Below are positions 51,802 through 61,322 of a stretch of 64,000 nucleotides of DNA, piece by piece. Within the stretch, counting starts at the first letter, position 1. Each line of letters opens with the position of its first letter. The DNA comes from CAWBLP01 sp963721065. Lineage in GTDB: Bacteria > Pseudomonadota > Alphaproteobacteria > Acetobacterales > Acetobacteraceae. The notes under the pieces were generated by a model that ran no database searches, had not been told where the DNA came from, and was given only the letters and a program-made list of their open reading frames with translations. The stretch is taken from NCBI GenBank assembly GCA_963721065.1, contig CAVRHO010000008.1, forward strand, positions 434,001-498,000, in the 5' to 3' direction. The translations under genes were made by a program, and so were the position numbers.

Positions 51802-54800
51802 CTACCTTTGCGTGGCCGTGGTCCTGCCCGCCGCCGTGCGCGCCATTTCGGCGGGGCGGTACATGTCCTCCACCACCGCTTCGGGCAGCACGAAATGCCC
51901 CGGCGTGACCACCCGCACCAGAAACGCCAGGTGGAAGGCGTTCGGCGCCAGATGCGGCTTGCTGTCGTCCTGCTCGCTGAACCAGCGGGTCAGCGCCTCG
52001 CCGAGGTCGAAGGCGGCGACGTAGCGGTCGTCCCGCGCCTCGCTCATGCGCAACTGCGACAGGGGCGCCAGGAAGCCGTACGTATCGGCCTTGGCGATCG
52101 GCGTCTCGATCTCCCAGCCTGCCGGCAGCATGTTCACCAGGACCGTGCGGTGCGTGCCGGGATCCGTGCTCGAGCCGGTCAGCGACACGATGAACCGGTC
52201 GTTCTGCTGCAGCTTCGCCGGATCGATCGGATGGCCCGACAGGTCCAGGAATTCCCGGTGCAGCGTGTAGCCGTGCTCGATCGGCGGCAGCGCGGCAACC
52301 GGGGCGCCGGTGACGGTCAGCGTGCGCCACAGCGTCTTGCTCGCCGCGCTGCGCACCGAGAACCCGGCGCGCACCGCATCGGCGCCCGGCGTGAAGGCCG
52401 CCGGCAGCGGCATCGCCTCCGGCGCCGCCCCGTTCACCGCGAAGCGCTGCGTCCCCTGCCCCCGGTTCAGCGCATGCGCCGCCGCGAGCAGCCAGGCCTT
52501 TTCCTGCGTGTTCAGCCGGTCCACCGGCACGTGCCGCTCCCGCAGGCGCGCCAGCAGCGTGTCGGCCAGCGTGTCGTTGCCGATCTCCGCGGCGATGGCG
52601 ATCAGCCCGGCGATGTCGCGTTCCGGCGTGTAGTAGAAACGGTCGAACCACCAGGGCGCCGCGGGGCGGATGCCGATATTGGCGATGGCCAGGTTGAACG
52701 TATCCAGCGCCCGACCATGGTCGCCCATCAGCCACAGCGCCCCGGCGAGCTGCCCCAGCCCCAACGGCGTGGCGAGCTGCTGCCCGGCGCCCCAGCGCAC
52801 GCTGGCGGGCACAACGCCGTCCGGGCCGGTGTGCCAGGCCAGCGAGTCGTGCATGCGCCTCAGCGTACCCAGGTCGATCCGGCTGCTGCGCGCCAGCACG
52901 TAGGCGGCGTAGGCCTGGGCGACGTCCGCCTCCTCGGGATGAAGCCCGGACCAGGCGCGGCGGGCGTCGCCACGGGCGATCGGCAGCAGCCATTGCTGCG
53001 CGGCGCGGATCGCCCGGTCCGGCACGGCGAAACCGGCCGCCTTGGCGTGCAGCAGGAAGTCCAGCGTGTACACGTTCAGCCAGGCGGAGGCGTCGCCGTC
53101 CCCCACCCGCCACAGCCCGAACCGGCCGGACAGGTCCTGGCGGTCCAGGACGGTGGCGATCGCCTGCTGCACGCGCTGGTGCACCCCTTCGTCGTGCGGC
53201 ATGTGGCCCAGCAACGCAGGATCGTCGAAATACAGCAGCGGGAACGCCACCGACACGAGTTGCTCGGTGCACCCGTACGGATAGCGGTACAGCGAGCGCA
53301 GCAGTCCGGGCACATCGATCCCCTGATACGCCGCATAGCCCAGGCTGAGGCTGATGCTGCCCGGCACGAACTGGCCCACCAGCGCGGGATCGATGCGGTA
53401 GGTCGTATCCGGCGCCTGCGGCTCGGTGCGGCTGAGGGTGATCGGGTAGTGCGGCGCCCGCACCGCGATCTGCCATTCGCGCCGGATATCCAGCCCATCC
53501 GGGCCGGTGAGTTCCAGGTGCACGGTGCCGATACCCTGGTCCTGCGCGGTCATGGTCACCGCATCGCCATGCCGCTCCCCCTGCTTCAACTGGTAGTCCA
53601 GCGCGTGGCCGGCATGGATCGCGATCGGCCCGTCGGTGGACAGCGCCAGGTGATAGGCGCCGCCGGGCGCGTCCAGGTCGTGCAGCTCCACCGCCAACCG
53701 GGCGCTGTCGCCGGGGGCGAGGAAGCGCGGCAAAGCGAGGCTGGCAACCACCGGATCGCGCACCGTCATCGGCGTGTCGGCATGGCCGACCGCGGTGTGG
53801 TCGTAGGCGACCGCCATCAGCCGCAGCTCCCCGGCGAAATCCGGGATATCCAGCGGCACCATGGCGACGCCGTCCGGCCCCACCTGCACCGGCGCGTGGA
53901 ACAGCGACACGATATGCGCGCTGGTCACGGGCAGAGAGGGACCGCCGGCGCCCTCGTCACCGCCCTCTCGGATCGCGCCCGCCGGCGCGCTGCCGTCCAG
54001 CAGCCGGCCATAGTCGTCCCGCAGTTCCACCCCCAGGCGCCGCTTGCCCAGGAACCATGCGTTGGGATCGGGGCTGTGGAAGCGGGTGAGCTGCAGGATG
54101 CCCTCGTCCACCGCGGCCAGCGTCACCCAGGCGGTCTGGCCCGGCTTCACGCCGGTGACATGCACCGGGATGCGAACCGTCTGCCGCGGGCGGATCTTCT
54201 TCGGCGCGTCGATCGACACGCCCAGCGTGCGCGGCGACGGGTCGGTGGCGATCCAGGCCACGCCGACCGCACGCACCGGGTCATGCGCGCGCGCCTTCCT
54301 GTCCAGCGGCCGGTACATCGACACCAGCACATAGGCGCCGGTGCCCCAGGCCGGACCGGCGGTGACCGAGAAATCCGCGCCAGCCTCCGGCACGTCCAGG
54401 ATGCGCGTCTCGATCACCTTCCGGTTGGCGACGGTCACCAGCGCCTTGCCGGCGAACGGTCCCTTCACGTGCAGATGCGCCGTCCCACCCGCCTTCAGCA
54501 CCGTGGTGTCTGCGGTCAGGTCCAGCTTGTCCGGCGTATCGGGCGATTCCCCGGCGCTCGCCCAGCCCGCCGAGAAGCGCACGCTGCTCGCCACCTGCGT
54601 CGCCGGATCGACCACCACCAGCCGGTAGTCGCCCCATTCCACCGGATGCGAGAACGCGGCCGGCCGGTCCGCCGGCACGTCGATCGTGCCGGAATCCACC
54701 GGGTCGTCCACCACGTGGTAGTGGAAGCGCCAGCTTCCATCGACCTCATACCAGTCGTAGTGCCGCCGCTCCCGCACCAGCGTCCAGCGCAGCCCCTGGC

Positions 54801-56745
54801 GGGCCACCGGATGGCCGTCGGCATCGAACACACGCAGGTCGAAGCTGGCGGGCACGCCGGTCCAGTTGGACCCGGCCTGGAGTGGCTTGATGCCGATCAG
54901 CACCGGCTTCGACCGCACCGGCAACTCCACCGAATCCTTCACGATCCGTCCGCTCGGCTCGAACAGCCCGGCGGTCAGCACGGCCTTCAGCGGCGAGTCC
55001 ACGCCCTCCGGCGGGTGGAACACCGCGTCGATGCGGGACTTGCCGGCGTCGTTGGCGTCCGGCAGGTCCAGCGTCTGCTCCTTGCCCGGGATCTTCTCGT
55101 CCACCAGGCCGAACTGATAGCCCGGGGCATCAGCCACCGGCGTGGGGTCGCGCACCACGCGCACGCTCGCCTCACCGTGCAGCCCGGCGGCCGGCGCGCC
55201 ATACAGGAAGCGCCCGTCCAGCGTGGCCTGGATCTTCTGGCCCGGACGCAGCGTCTTCGACGCCGCGATCAACGTGACCTCCAACTGCTGCGGGACGAAG
55301 TCCTGCACGTCGAACTGCACGCGGCCGACCGGGGGACTGGCGGGATCGACCAGCGCCTCCACGCTCCAGATGCCGCGCGCGGCGCTGCGGCTGAGCGTGA
55401 AGGGCTGGTGGAACCCGGCCTGCGGCGCGGCATTCAGCGTCACCCGGCGCACCTCCATGCCGTCCGGCCGGTGCAGCACCAGGGTCAGCGGCGTGTGGTC
55501 CAGCGCGGTGCCGTCCGCCGAGCGGAGCAGCGCCATGAGGTGCAGGGTCTCGCCGGGGCGGTAGATGCCGCGGTCGGTGTAGAGATACGCGTCCACCGGC
55601 CCCGGCGCGGGACGCCCCGACACGCCGCGGTCCGACAGGTCGAACGCCGCGCGGGTCAGGCTCAGCACGGCGAACCCGCCGGCCGCCCCATGCGCCGTGA
55701 CCAGCGCCGGTGCCGCTGCCCCCTGGCCCCGCAGCAGTCCGGGCGGGAACGTCGCCTCCCCCGCTCCATTGGTGGTGGCCTCGCCCAGCTTTTCCTGGCC
55801 GGTGGACAGCAGCCGCAGGGCGACGTTCTTCAGCGGTTCGGCGGTGGCCAGCGAGCGGACGAACACGTGCAGCCCGTCCTGGCCCCGCATCGTGGTCAGG
55901 CCGATGTCGGACACGATCACCCAGTGCGCGGCGAAGCGGCGCCCGAACACCGGAGACCATTCGAGATCCTTCTTCGGATTCAGCACGCCAGGCGGGATCG
56001 GATGGTCCGGGTTCTCCGCCACCACCAGATACGCCCCCGGCTGATTCGGCTGGATCACGCGGGCCAGCGGGAAAGAGGTCGCGACGGTGCGGTTCGGCCG
56101 GGAGTCGATGTCCATGCTGCCCGACCACACCGATACCGCGTCCTGCTGCACCAGGGTGCGCAGCGCATAGGCGTCGATCTCCTGCCGGCTGAGGTCGAGG
56201 GCGGAATCACCGTGCAACCGGGTGGTGAGCATGCGCTCGCTCATCCGCAGCACATGGATGCGCAGGTGCGACAGGTTGACGGTCTGGATCGTCAGCCCGT
56301 TGGCGGTGGCCTGCGGCAGGATCCAGCCGTCGCCGGCGATGGCGACCAGAGGCGTGCGGTCGGCGATGGCGACGTCCACCGTGGTGTCGGCGGCGATGCG
56401 CGCGCCGGATTCCGACGGCATGCCCTGGCGCAGCGTCACCTTGTAGTCGGTGCCGTAGGACAGGCCGCCGAGGCAGAGCTGCTTGCCGCTGGCGCGCACC
56501 GCCGCCTTCACCGACGGGGTGATGCTGACATAGTCGCCGTAATGCGCTTCGGCCTGCGGTTTGAGCGTGTCGCTGAACTGCAGGCAGGCTTCCGGCAGGC
56601 CGCCGGCGGGGTGGACGGTGACGCCCTGGTATTGCAGGGACGGCGGTTTGGAATGCGTCGGCGCGGCTGCCAGAAGGGGGATGGGCAGGCCCGTCCCAAG
56701 CGCCAGTGCGACAGCGGCGATCAATGCGGCGACGAGTCGCGCCAT
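51802..56745 (-). CDS. Bacterial alpha-2-macroglobulin family protein, with thioester motif
   Basis: 1647 residues, close in length to E. coli YfhM. A signal peptide (MARLVAALIAAVALALGTG) leads to many macroglobulin/fibronectin-like domains, then a bait-like central region and the thioester site YGCTEQLVS (Cys1159, Gln1162), followed by an alpha-helical thioester domain (WLNVYTLDFLLHAKAAGF). Family role: periplasmic trap for invading proteases. No Cys follows the signal, so unlike YfhM it is not an obvious lipoprotein. The usual partner gene for PBP1C is not adjacent; tonB and the receptor lie downstream. Confidence 0.94.
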   Translation of the reverse strand: MARLVAALIAAVALALGTGLPIPLLAAAPTHSKPPSLQYQGVTVHPAGGLPEACLQFSDTLKPQAEAHYGDYVSITPSVKAAVRASGKQLCLGGLSYGTDYKVTLRQGMPSESGARIAADTTVDVAIADRTPLVAIAGDGWILPQATANGLTIQTVNLSHLRIHVLRMSERMLTTRLHGDSALDLSRQEIDAYALRTLVQQDAVSVWSGSMDIDSRPNRTVATSFPLARVIQPNQPGAYLVVAENPDHPIPPGVLNPKKDLEWSPVFGRRFAAHWVIVSDIGLTTMRGQDGLHVFVRSLATAEPLKNVALRLLSTGQEKLGEATTNGAGEATFPPGLLRGQGAAAPALVTAHGAAGGFAVLSLTRAAFDLSDRGVSGRPAPGPVDAYLYTDRGIYRPGETLHLMALLRSADGTALDHTPLTLVLHRPDGMEVRRVTLNAAPQAGFHQPFTLSRSAARGIWSVEALVDPASPPVGRVQFDVQDFVPQQLEVTLIAASKTLRPGQKIQATLDGRFLYGAPAAGLHGEASVRVVRDPTPVADAPGYQFGLVDEKIPGKEQTLDLPDANDAGKSRIDAVFHPPEGVDSPLKAVLTAGLFEPSGRIVKDSVELPVRSKPVLIGIKPLQAGSNWTGVPASFDLRVFDADGHPVARQGLRWTLVRERRHYDWYEVDGSWRFHYHVVDDPVDSGTIDVPADRPAAFSHPVEWGDYRLVVVDPATQVASSVRFSAGWASAGESPDTPDKLDLTADTTVLKAGGTAHLHVKGPFAGKALVTVANRKVIETRILDVPEAGADFSVTAGPAWGTGAYVLVSMYRPLDRKARAHDPVRAVGVAWIATDPSPRTLGVSIDAPKKIRPRQTVRIPVHVTGVKPGQTAWVTLAAVDEGILQLTRFHSPDPNAWFLGKRRLGVELRDDYGRLLDGSAPAGAIREGGDEGAGGPSLPVTSAHIVSLFHAPVQVGPDGVAMVPLDIPDFAGELRLMAVAYDHTAVGHADTPMTVRDPVVASLALPRFLAPGDSARLAVELHDLDAPGGAYHLALSTDGPIAIHAGHALDYQLKQGERHGDAVTMTAQDQGIGTVHLELTGPDGLDIRREWQIAVRAPHYPITLSRTEPQAPDTTYRIDPALVGQFVPGSISLSLGYAAYQGIDVPGLLRSLYRYPYGCTEQLVSVAFPLLYFDDPALLGHMPHDEGVHQRVQQAIATVLDRQDLSGRFGLWRVGDGDASAWLNVYTLDFLLHAKAAGFAVPDRAIRAAQQWLLPIARGDARRAWSGLHPEEADVAQAYAAYVLARSSRIDLGTLRRMHDSLAWHTGPDGVVPASVRWGAGQQLATPLGLGQLAGALWLMGDHGRALDTFNLAIANIGIRPAAPWWFDRFYYTPERDIAGLIAIAAEIGNDTLADTLLARLRERHVPVDRLNTQEKAWLLAAAHALNRGQGTQRFAVNGAAPEAMPLPAAFTPGADAVRAGFSVRSAASKTLWRTLTVTGAPVAALPPIEHGYTLHREFLDLSGHPIDPAKLQQNDRFIVSLTGSSTDPGTHRTVLVNMLPAGWEIETPIAKADTYGFLAPLSQLRMSEARDDRYVAAFDLGEALTRWFSEQDDSKPHLAPNAFHLAFLVRVVTPGHFVLPEAVVEDMYRPAEMARTAAGRTTATQR

Positions 56746-56993
56746 GCGAACGATTCCCCCGGCTCAGCGCGCTGCGGCGCTGCGTGTCTCGACGGGGCTG
56801 GTGCGATGCGTGCCCCGGCTGGCTTTCATTACAAAAGTTCTGTGCGGACGCCAGCAACGTTTCGTGTGCGTCTGCTCGCGGGCAACCGCCGGCGTGGCGG
56901 GTGGAGGTCGCATTGACGTTCCTGTTGGCGGGCTTGTTGGCGTTCCTGCCCGCGTCGGCCGCGAATCAGTGCGGACGAGCACCGCTCTTCCGC

Positions 56994-57099
56994 GTCTTGG
57001 CCGGGCCTGACCCGGCCATCTACCCCCGTCCAGGCGTGTTCCGTTTCACGCCGACCCGATCGTTCCGGTGTCGATGGCCGGGTCGAGCCCGGCCACGAC
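56994..57099. repeat. Palindromic repeat A, copy 6
   Basis: 106 bases, GTCTTGGCCGGG to GGCCACGAC, interior CATCTACCCCCGTCCAGG and GACCCGATCGTTCCGGTGTC. It lies in the 382-base gap between two leftward genes, just beyond the amidohydrolase stop. Nothing else is seen in that gap. Confidence 0.85.
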
Positions 57100-57127
57100 G
57101 TGAAGGACTGCCACCGCAGGTGGCCCC

Positions 57128-58837
57128 CTACCCCGGTTCAGCCTGCGCGCCGCGCACCAGCCGCCCCGGCAGCGCCCCGGTTTCCTCGCCGTCGCGGTAC
57201 ACCGGCACGCCGGATACGATCGTCGCCGTGTAGCCGTCCGCGCGCTGCACCAGCCGGCGTCCGCCGCTGGGCAGGTCGTACACCACCTCCGGTGCGTGCA
57301 GCCGCAGCCGGTCGTAGTCGATCACATTGAGATCCGCCTTGTAGCCCGGCGCCACCACGCCGCGGTCCCGCAAGCCGAGCGCGGTTGCCGAGTCCCGCGT
57401 CAGGCGGCGGATCGCCCAGGGCAGCGCCAGCTTCTGCCCGCGCGCCCGGTCGCGCGTCCAGTGCGTCAGCATCGTGGTCAGCGCGCTGGAATCGCACAGC
57501 ACGCCGACATGCGCCCCGCCGTCGCCCAGCCCGACGATCGTCGCGTCGTGCGTCAGCATGTCGCGCACCGTGTCCAGGTTGCCGTAGCTGTAGTTGGACA
57601 GCGGCCGGTACAGGATCGCCTTGCCGTCATTCTCCAGCAGCATGTCATAGGCCAGGTCGGCCGGGTCACGCCCCTCGCGCGCCGCCCGCGCGGCCACCGA
57701 GTTCTCCGGCGACGGCTCGTAATCCGGTGGGTCGCCCAGGGGAAAGATGCGCTCCCAGCGGCCGACACGCCGCGCCATGCCGTCGCCGCCATGGGTTTCC
57801 GCGATCAGCCGGGCCCGGAACGCGGGATCGCGCAGGATCGGCAGCTTCTCCGCCAGCGGCAGCCCCGCGATCTTCTGCCAGCTCGGCTTGGCCACGAACG
57901 GGTTCTGCGAAATCTCGAACCCCAGCAGGATGCCGGTCGGCCGCGTCAGCACCTGGCCGAGCATCGGCAGGCCCGCGCCGTGGGCATCGGCGATCCAGCC
58001 GGTGATGCGGCGCCATTCCTCCGGCTTGTTGTCGCGCTGCAGGATGGTGATCGCCATCGGCCGGCCGGACGCGGCGACCAGGCGGCGCAGCATGGCGAAC
58101 TCGTCCTCGGGCTCGTCGAAGTCGGAGATCACCTGCAACCAGCCGGCGTCGATCCCGCGCAGCGCACCGGCGATGGCGGCGAGTTCCTCCTCCTCGGCGT
58201 TCAGCGTCGGCGTGTGCCGGCCGTCCAGCGTCTTGTGGTTGATGGTGCGGGAGGTGGAGAAGCCGAGCGCGCCGGCGCGCACGCCGTCCGCGGCGAGTTG
58301 GGCCATGGCAGCGCGGTCGGCCGGCGTGGCTGGCTCCCGCTCCACGCCGCGCTTGCCCATCACGAACACCCGCACCGCGGCGTGGGGCACCTGGGTGGCG
58401 ACGTCCAGGTCGTACTGCCGGCGGCCGAGCGCGTCGAGGTAGTCGGGGAAGCTCTGCCAGTTCCAGGGCAGGCCTTCGGTCAGCACGACCTCGGGGATGT
58501 CTTCGACGCCCTCCATCAGCTTCACCAGGTCGTCGCGCTGCTCCGGCCGGCAGGGGGCAAAGCCGACGCCGCAATTGCCGATCAGCGTGGTGGTGACGCC
58601 GTGCCAGGAGGACGGGGTGATGCGGCTGCTCCAGGTGGCCTGTGCGTCGTAGTGGGAGTGCGGATCGACGAAGCCGGGGGTGACCAGCTTGCCGCGCGCG
58701 TCGATCTCCTCCGCGCCGCGGTCGCGGACCTGTCCGACGGCGGTGATGCGGCCGTTCTGCACCGCGACATCGGCTTCGAAACCGTCCCTGCCGGTGCCAT
58801 CGAGCACGGTGCCGTTGCGGATGACCAGATCGAGCAT
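57128..58837 (-). CDS. N-acyl-D-amino-acid deacylase-type amidohydrolase
   Basis: 569 residues from the ATG at 58837, after GGGAGGAG. It has the D-aminoacylase/dihydroorotase-like composite fold: DLVIRNGTVLDGTGRDG, the metal motif DPHSHYDAQ (His60, His62), TLIGNCGVGFAPCRP, ETHGGDGM and a late GDGGAHVG. Such enzymes remove acyl groups from D-amino acids or act on related amides. The substrate is unknown, and there is no signal peptide. Confidence 0.93.
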   Translation of the reverse strand: MLDLVIRNGTVLDGTGRDGFEADVAVQNGRITAVGQVRDRGAEEIDARGKLVTPGFVDPHSHYDAQATWSSRITPSSWHGVTTTLIGNCGVGFAPCRPEQRDDLVKLMEGVEDIPEVVLTEGLPWNWQSFPDYLDALGRRQYDLDVATQVPHAAVRVFVMGKRGVEREPATPADRAAMAQLAADGVRAGALGFSTSRTINHKTLDGRHTPTLNAEEEELAAIAGALRGIDAGWLQVISDFDEPEDEFAMLRRLVAASGRPMAITILQRDNKPEEWRRITGWIADAHGAGLPMLGQVLTRPTGILLGFEISQNPFVAKPSWQKIAGLPLAEKLPILRDPAFRARLIAETHGGDGMARRVGRWERIFPLGDPPDYEPSPENSVAARAAREGRDPADLAYDMLLENDGKAILYRPLSNYSYGNLDTVRDMLTHDATIVGLGDGGAHVGVLCDSSALTTMLTHWTRDRARGQKLALPWAIRRLTRDSATALGLRDRGVVAPGYKADLNVIDYDRLRLHAPEVVYDLPSGGRRLVQRADGYTATIVSGVPVYRDGEETGALPGRLVRGAQAEPG

Positions 58838-59010
58838 GTCCGCTCCTCCCGGGTGATGATTTCGGGTCAGGATGGCATGCGGGGCGCGGCGCGTCACCCG
58901 GCTGGCCGGTGGTGCGACCGGACGGGAGGCGGTGACCGGAACGCGCCGGGTGCCGTTGCCGGGATCGAGCGCGCAGATGACAGCCACGGGTCCGGGGAAC
59001 TGCGGGTGTG

Positions 59011-59179
59011 ACAGCAGCCCGCGTACCTGCGGAGTCTCGCCCGCTGCTCCAACCCGTGATGGGCGCGGGCCCGCCGCCCACGACTTTGGCGATGGCAACA
59101 GTGAACGTCGTGGTTGGCCCGCCTTCGCCGGCCATGACGCGGAATGGTGGCCCTTGTGTCAAAACCTACGCGGGTTGGC
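59011..59179. repeat. Repeat B, copy 3 (degenerate)
   Basis: Aligns with copy 2 from CAGCCCGCGTA through GGCCCGCCGCCCACGACT, and at its right end with copy 1 (GTCAAA..., then ACGCGGGTTGG in place of ACGCGGGCTGG). The ends are no longer a perfect match. It lies between the amidohydrolase and the next leftward gene, in a 444-base gap. Confidence 0.6.
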
Positions 59180-59281
59180 CTGATGGCGTGGTTTCGACCA
59201 CGTAACACATGAGCGCTTCACCGATCCCTGGCGGACAATCGCCTGCGGCCCTGCATCGTGCACCCGTTGGATGGGGATTCT

Positions 59282-59734
59282 TCATCGCATGCGTTTCGCC
59301 ATTCCGACGGCCATCTGCAGGGTATCCTCGTCCGGCATGGCGACCTGCACGATCACCGGCACCAGTGGCGGCGTGGCGCACACGCCGCTCGACATGCCGC
59401 ATATCTTCTTCGGCTCGGTACCACCCAGCACGCGCAGGCTCGTCGGCGTTACCATCAGCATGTCGCCCTTGAGCCGGTAATTACCCTTGATCATCATGAT
59501 CTGGCCGCCGAGCTCTGGATTTTTTGGAAATGATATCAACTGGACATAGTGGTGGGTCTTGGAAAAGTCGATTCCAACGGTCTCGGGTATGTTCTTATCG
59601 ACGGTGCTGTAGCTCCACCTGCCGACGACGTTGATCGGCGCCGCACCCAACTCCGGCAGCTTCGGAAGCGGAGACGGCGGATGCCCCCATCCCGGCGACT
59701 GCGCAAAGGCAGGAACCGCAGCCATCAGAAACAT
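59282..59734 (-). CDS. Small exported protein, unknown function; start possibly shifted by one base
   Basis: 150 residues from ATG 59734: FLMAAVPAFAQ, then a domain with VVGRWSYSTVDKN, THHYVQLISFPKNPE and GNYRLKGDMLMVTPTSLRVL, resembling a small beta-barrel (lipocalin-like) by pattern only. The visible signal lacks its basic start. A GTG at 59759 with a good AGGAG site would read MRVV and then, if one C of a CC pair (59746-59747) were absent, LLATMFLMAAVPAFAQ, a complete signal peptide. The true gene is therefore probably 59282-59759 with a 1-bp insertion. Not recognised. Confidence 0.7.
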   Translation of the reverse strand: MFLMAAVPAFAQSPGWGHPPSPLPKLPELGAAPINVVGRWSYSTVDKNIPETVGIDFSKTHHYVQLISFPKNPELGGQIMMIKGNYRLKGDMLMVTPTSLRVLGGTEPKKICGMSSGVCATPPLVPVIVQVAMPDEDTLQMAVGMAKRMR

Positions 59735-59823
59735 CGTTGCAAGCAGGTACTACTCTCACATCCAACTCCTGTTACCAGTCCGGTGACGACACAGTCGGCA
59801 GGCTTGATATCCACGCCGCATCC

Positions 59824-59877
59824 GCTCCGACGCACGCCCGCGTTATAAATGCTCCAACGCACGTCCGCGTCATAAGT
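59824..59877. repeat. 27-bp direct repeat, 2 units
   Basis: Two adjacent 27-base copies beginning GCTCCGACGCACGCCCGCG and GCTCCAACGCACGTCCGCG, differing at a few bases. They lie in the 843-base gap before the Bax-inhibitor gene. The rest of that gap (to 60577) shows no recognisable gene; frames there have no family resemblance. Confidence 0.75.
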
Positions 59878-60577
59878 ATGGCGTGAAATGATCGATCGTG
59901 TGCAGAGTCCGGCGGCGGTTTCCGTTCCATGCCTTTACTTGTGCCGGTCGTGAATACACGTCGGCTGCCGGCATGTGCGGGTCAGGGCCCTGAACGTTCG
60001 GCCCGATGCGAAGTCCTGTGCGCGCCAGCATGACTTTTCGTTGACTGCGCCGCCTCTGCTTCGTTGACTGCCGCCCCCTGCGCAGCGCTTCGCCTGCCGC
60101 ACGGCGGCCGTTCCGGCGCCCGTGGTTCGTTCCTGAAGTCCTGCTATCGGCACGACGACTGCCGGCCCACCGGAAAACGTTTCGGACACCGAAGAACATT
60201 CCGAACGAAAGGCGGTCCGGACAGCGGCGCTCGCAGGCACAAAGCACCCGGCCGAAACCGGGAAAACCCGGCCGGCTTCCCGGCGACGAAACCCGTGGCA
60301 CCGCCCACGGCACGGCCTGGGCGGATCGGCGAGCCGGCGCAGGCGCGGCCGGTGTCGATGGCACGACCGGACCTTGCAGGACGGTCCCCGCATCCCCACC
60401 TACGCCTCACGATAACACGATCCGGGCCCCTCTGGCGGGACGTCGGCCCCACGGCCGGCCAACCTTGCGATGTCGGATCACCGCACGTCATGCGGCGATC
60501 GATCAGGCCCGTCTCCCAGCCATTCATCGCCGCGCCGTGCGTCAGTTCGATGACACACGTCAGGAGCACGACTCGCG

Positions 60578-61294
60578 ATGGATTCCTACACCAACAACAA
60601 CACCGGCGGCCGGGTCTATCAGCCCTATGCCGCCGCGCCGGCCATCGATGAGGAACTGCGCAGCTTCATGCTGCGCGTGTTCAACACCATGGCGGGCGAA
60701 CTCGGCCTGACCGAAATCGTCGCCTACACGGCGGCCTCGTCCGGCCTGTACGCCGCGATCGCCGGCACCCCGCTGCTCTGGGTGGTGATGCTGGCGCCGC
60801 TGGGCCTGGCCCTGCTGCTGGGGTTTCGGGTGGGACAGATGAGTCCCGGGGCGGCGCAAGCCGCCTTCTGGGGCTATGCCGCGCTGATGGGCCTGTCGCT
60901 GGCCGGGATCTTCCTGGTCTATACCGGCGACAGCATCGCCCGGGTGTTCTTCATCAGCGCCGGCACATTCGCCGCCACCGCGGCCTGGGGCTACACCACG
61001 CGCACCGACCTCAGCCGGTTCGGCTCGTTCCTGATCATGGGGCTGATCGGCATCATCCTGGCCAGCCTGGTCAACCTGTTCATCGGTTCCAGCGCGGTGC
61101 AGTTCGCCGTGTCGGTGATCGGCGTGGTGGTGTTCACCGGCCTGACCGCCTGGGACACGCAGCGCCTGAAGGGGATGTACCTGGAGAACGGCGGCGCCGG
61201 TAACCTGGCGATCCTGGGCGCGCTGATGCTCTACCTGGACTTCGTCAACCTGTTCATTTCCCTGTTGCAGTTGCTGGGCGTCCGGCGCGACTGA
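60578..61294 (+). CDS. Bax inhibitor-1/YccA family membrane protein
   Basis: 238 residues, about seven membrane helices (for example YAALMGLSLAGIFLVY and ILASLVNLFIGS) and the family signature near the C-terminus, ALMLYLDFVNLFISLLQLLG. The family includes pH-dependent calcium-leak channels and YccA, a modulator of FtsH. The N-terminal 25 residues are hydrophilic (DSYTNNNTGGRVYQPY). It starts after AGGAG and is followed 28 bases later by a TerC gene, so an operon is likely. Confidence 0.95.
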   Translation: MDSYTNNNTGGRVYQPYAAAPAIDEELRSFMLRVFNTMAGELGLTEIVAYTAASSGLYAAIAGTPLLWVVMLAPLGLALLLGFRVGQMSPGAAQAAFWGYAALMGLSLAGIFLVYTGDSIARVFFISAGTFAATAAWGYTTRTDLSRFGSFLIMGLIGIILASLVNLFIGSSAVQFAVSVIGVVVFTGLTAWDTQRLKGMYLENGGAGNLAILGALMLYLDFVNLFISLLQLLGVRRD

Positions 61295-61322
61295 GCGGCT
61301 GACCGACACACACGGGGACGAC

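Noticed and set aside
51784..56916. A 1710-codon open frame on the plus strand opposite the macroglobulin gene
   Set aside because: High GC and strong third-position bias leave antisense frames open. The translation is Arg/His/Gln-rich without domains, while the minus-strand frame has a signal peptide and thioester motif.
59870..60364. A 164-residue leftward frame in the gap before the Bax-inhibitor gene
   Set aside because: Arg/Pro-rich composition, no RBS, no motif; it looks like chance in GC-rich DNA.
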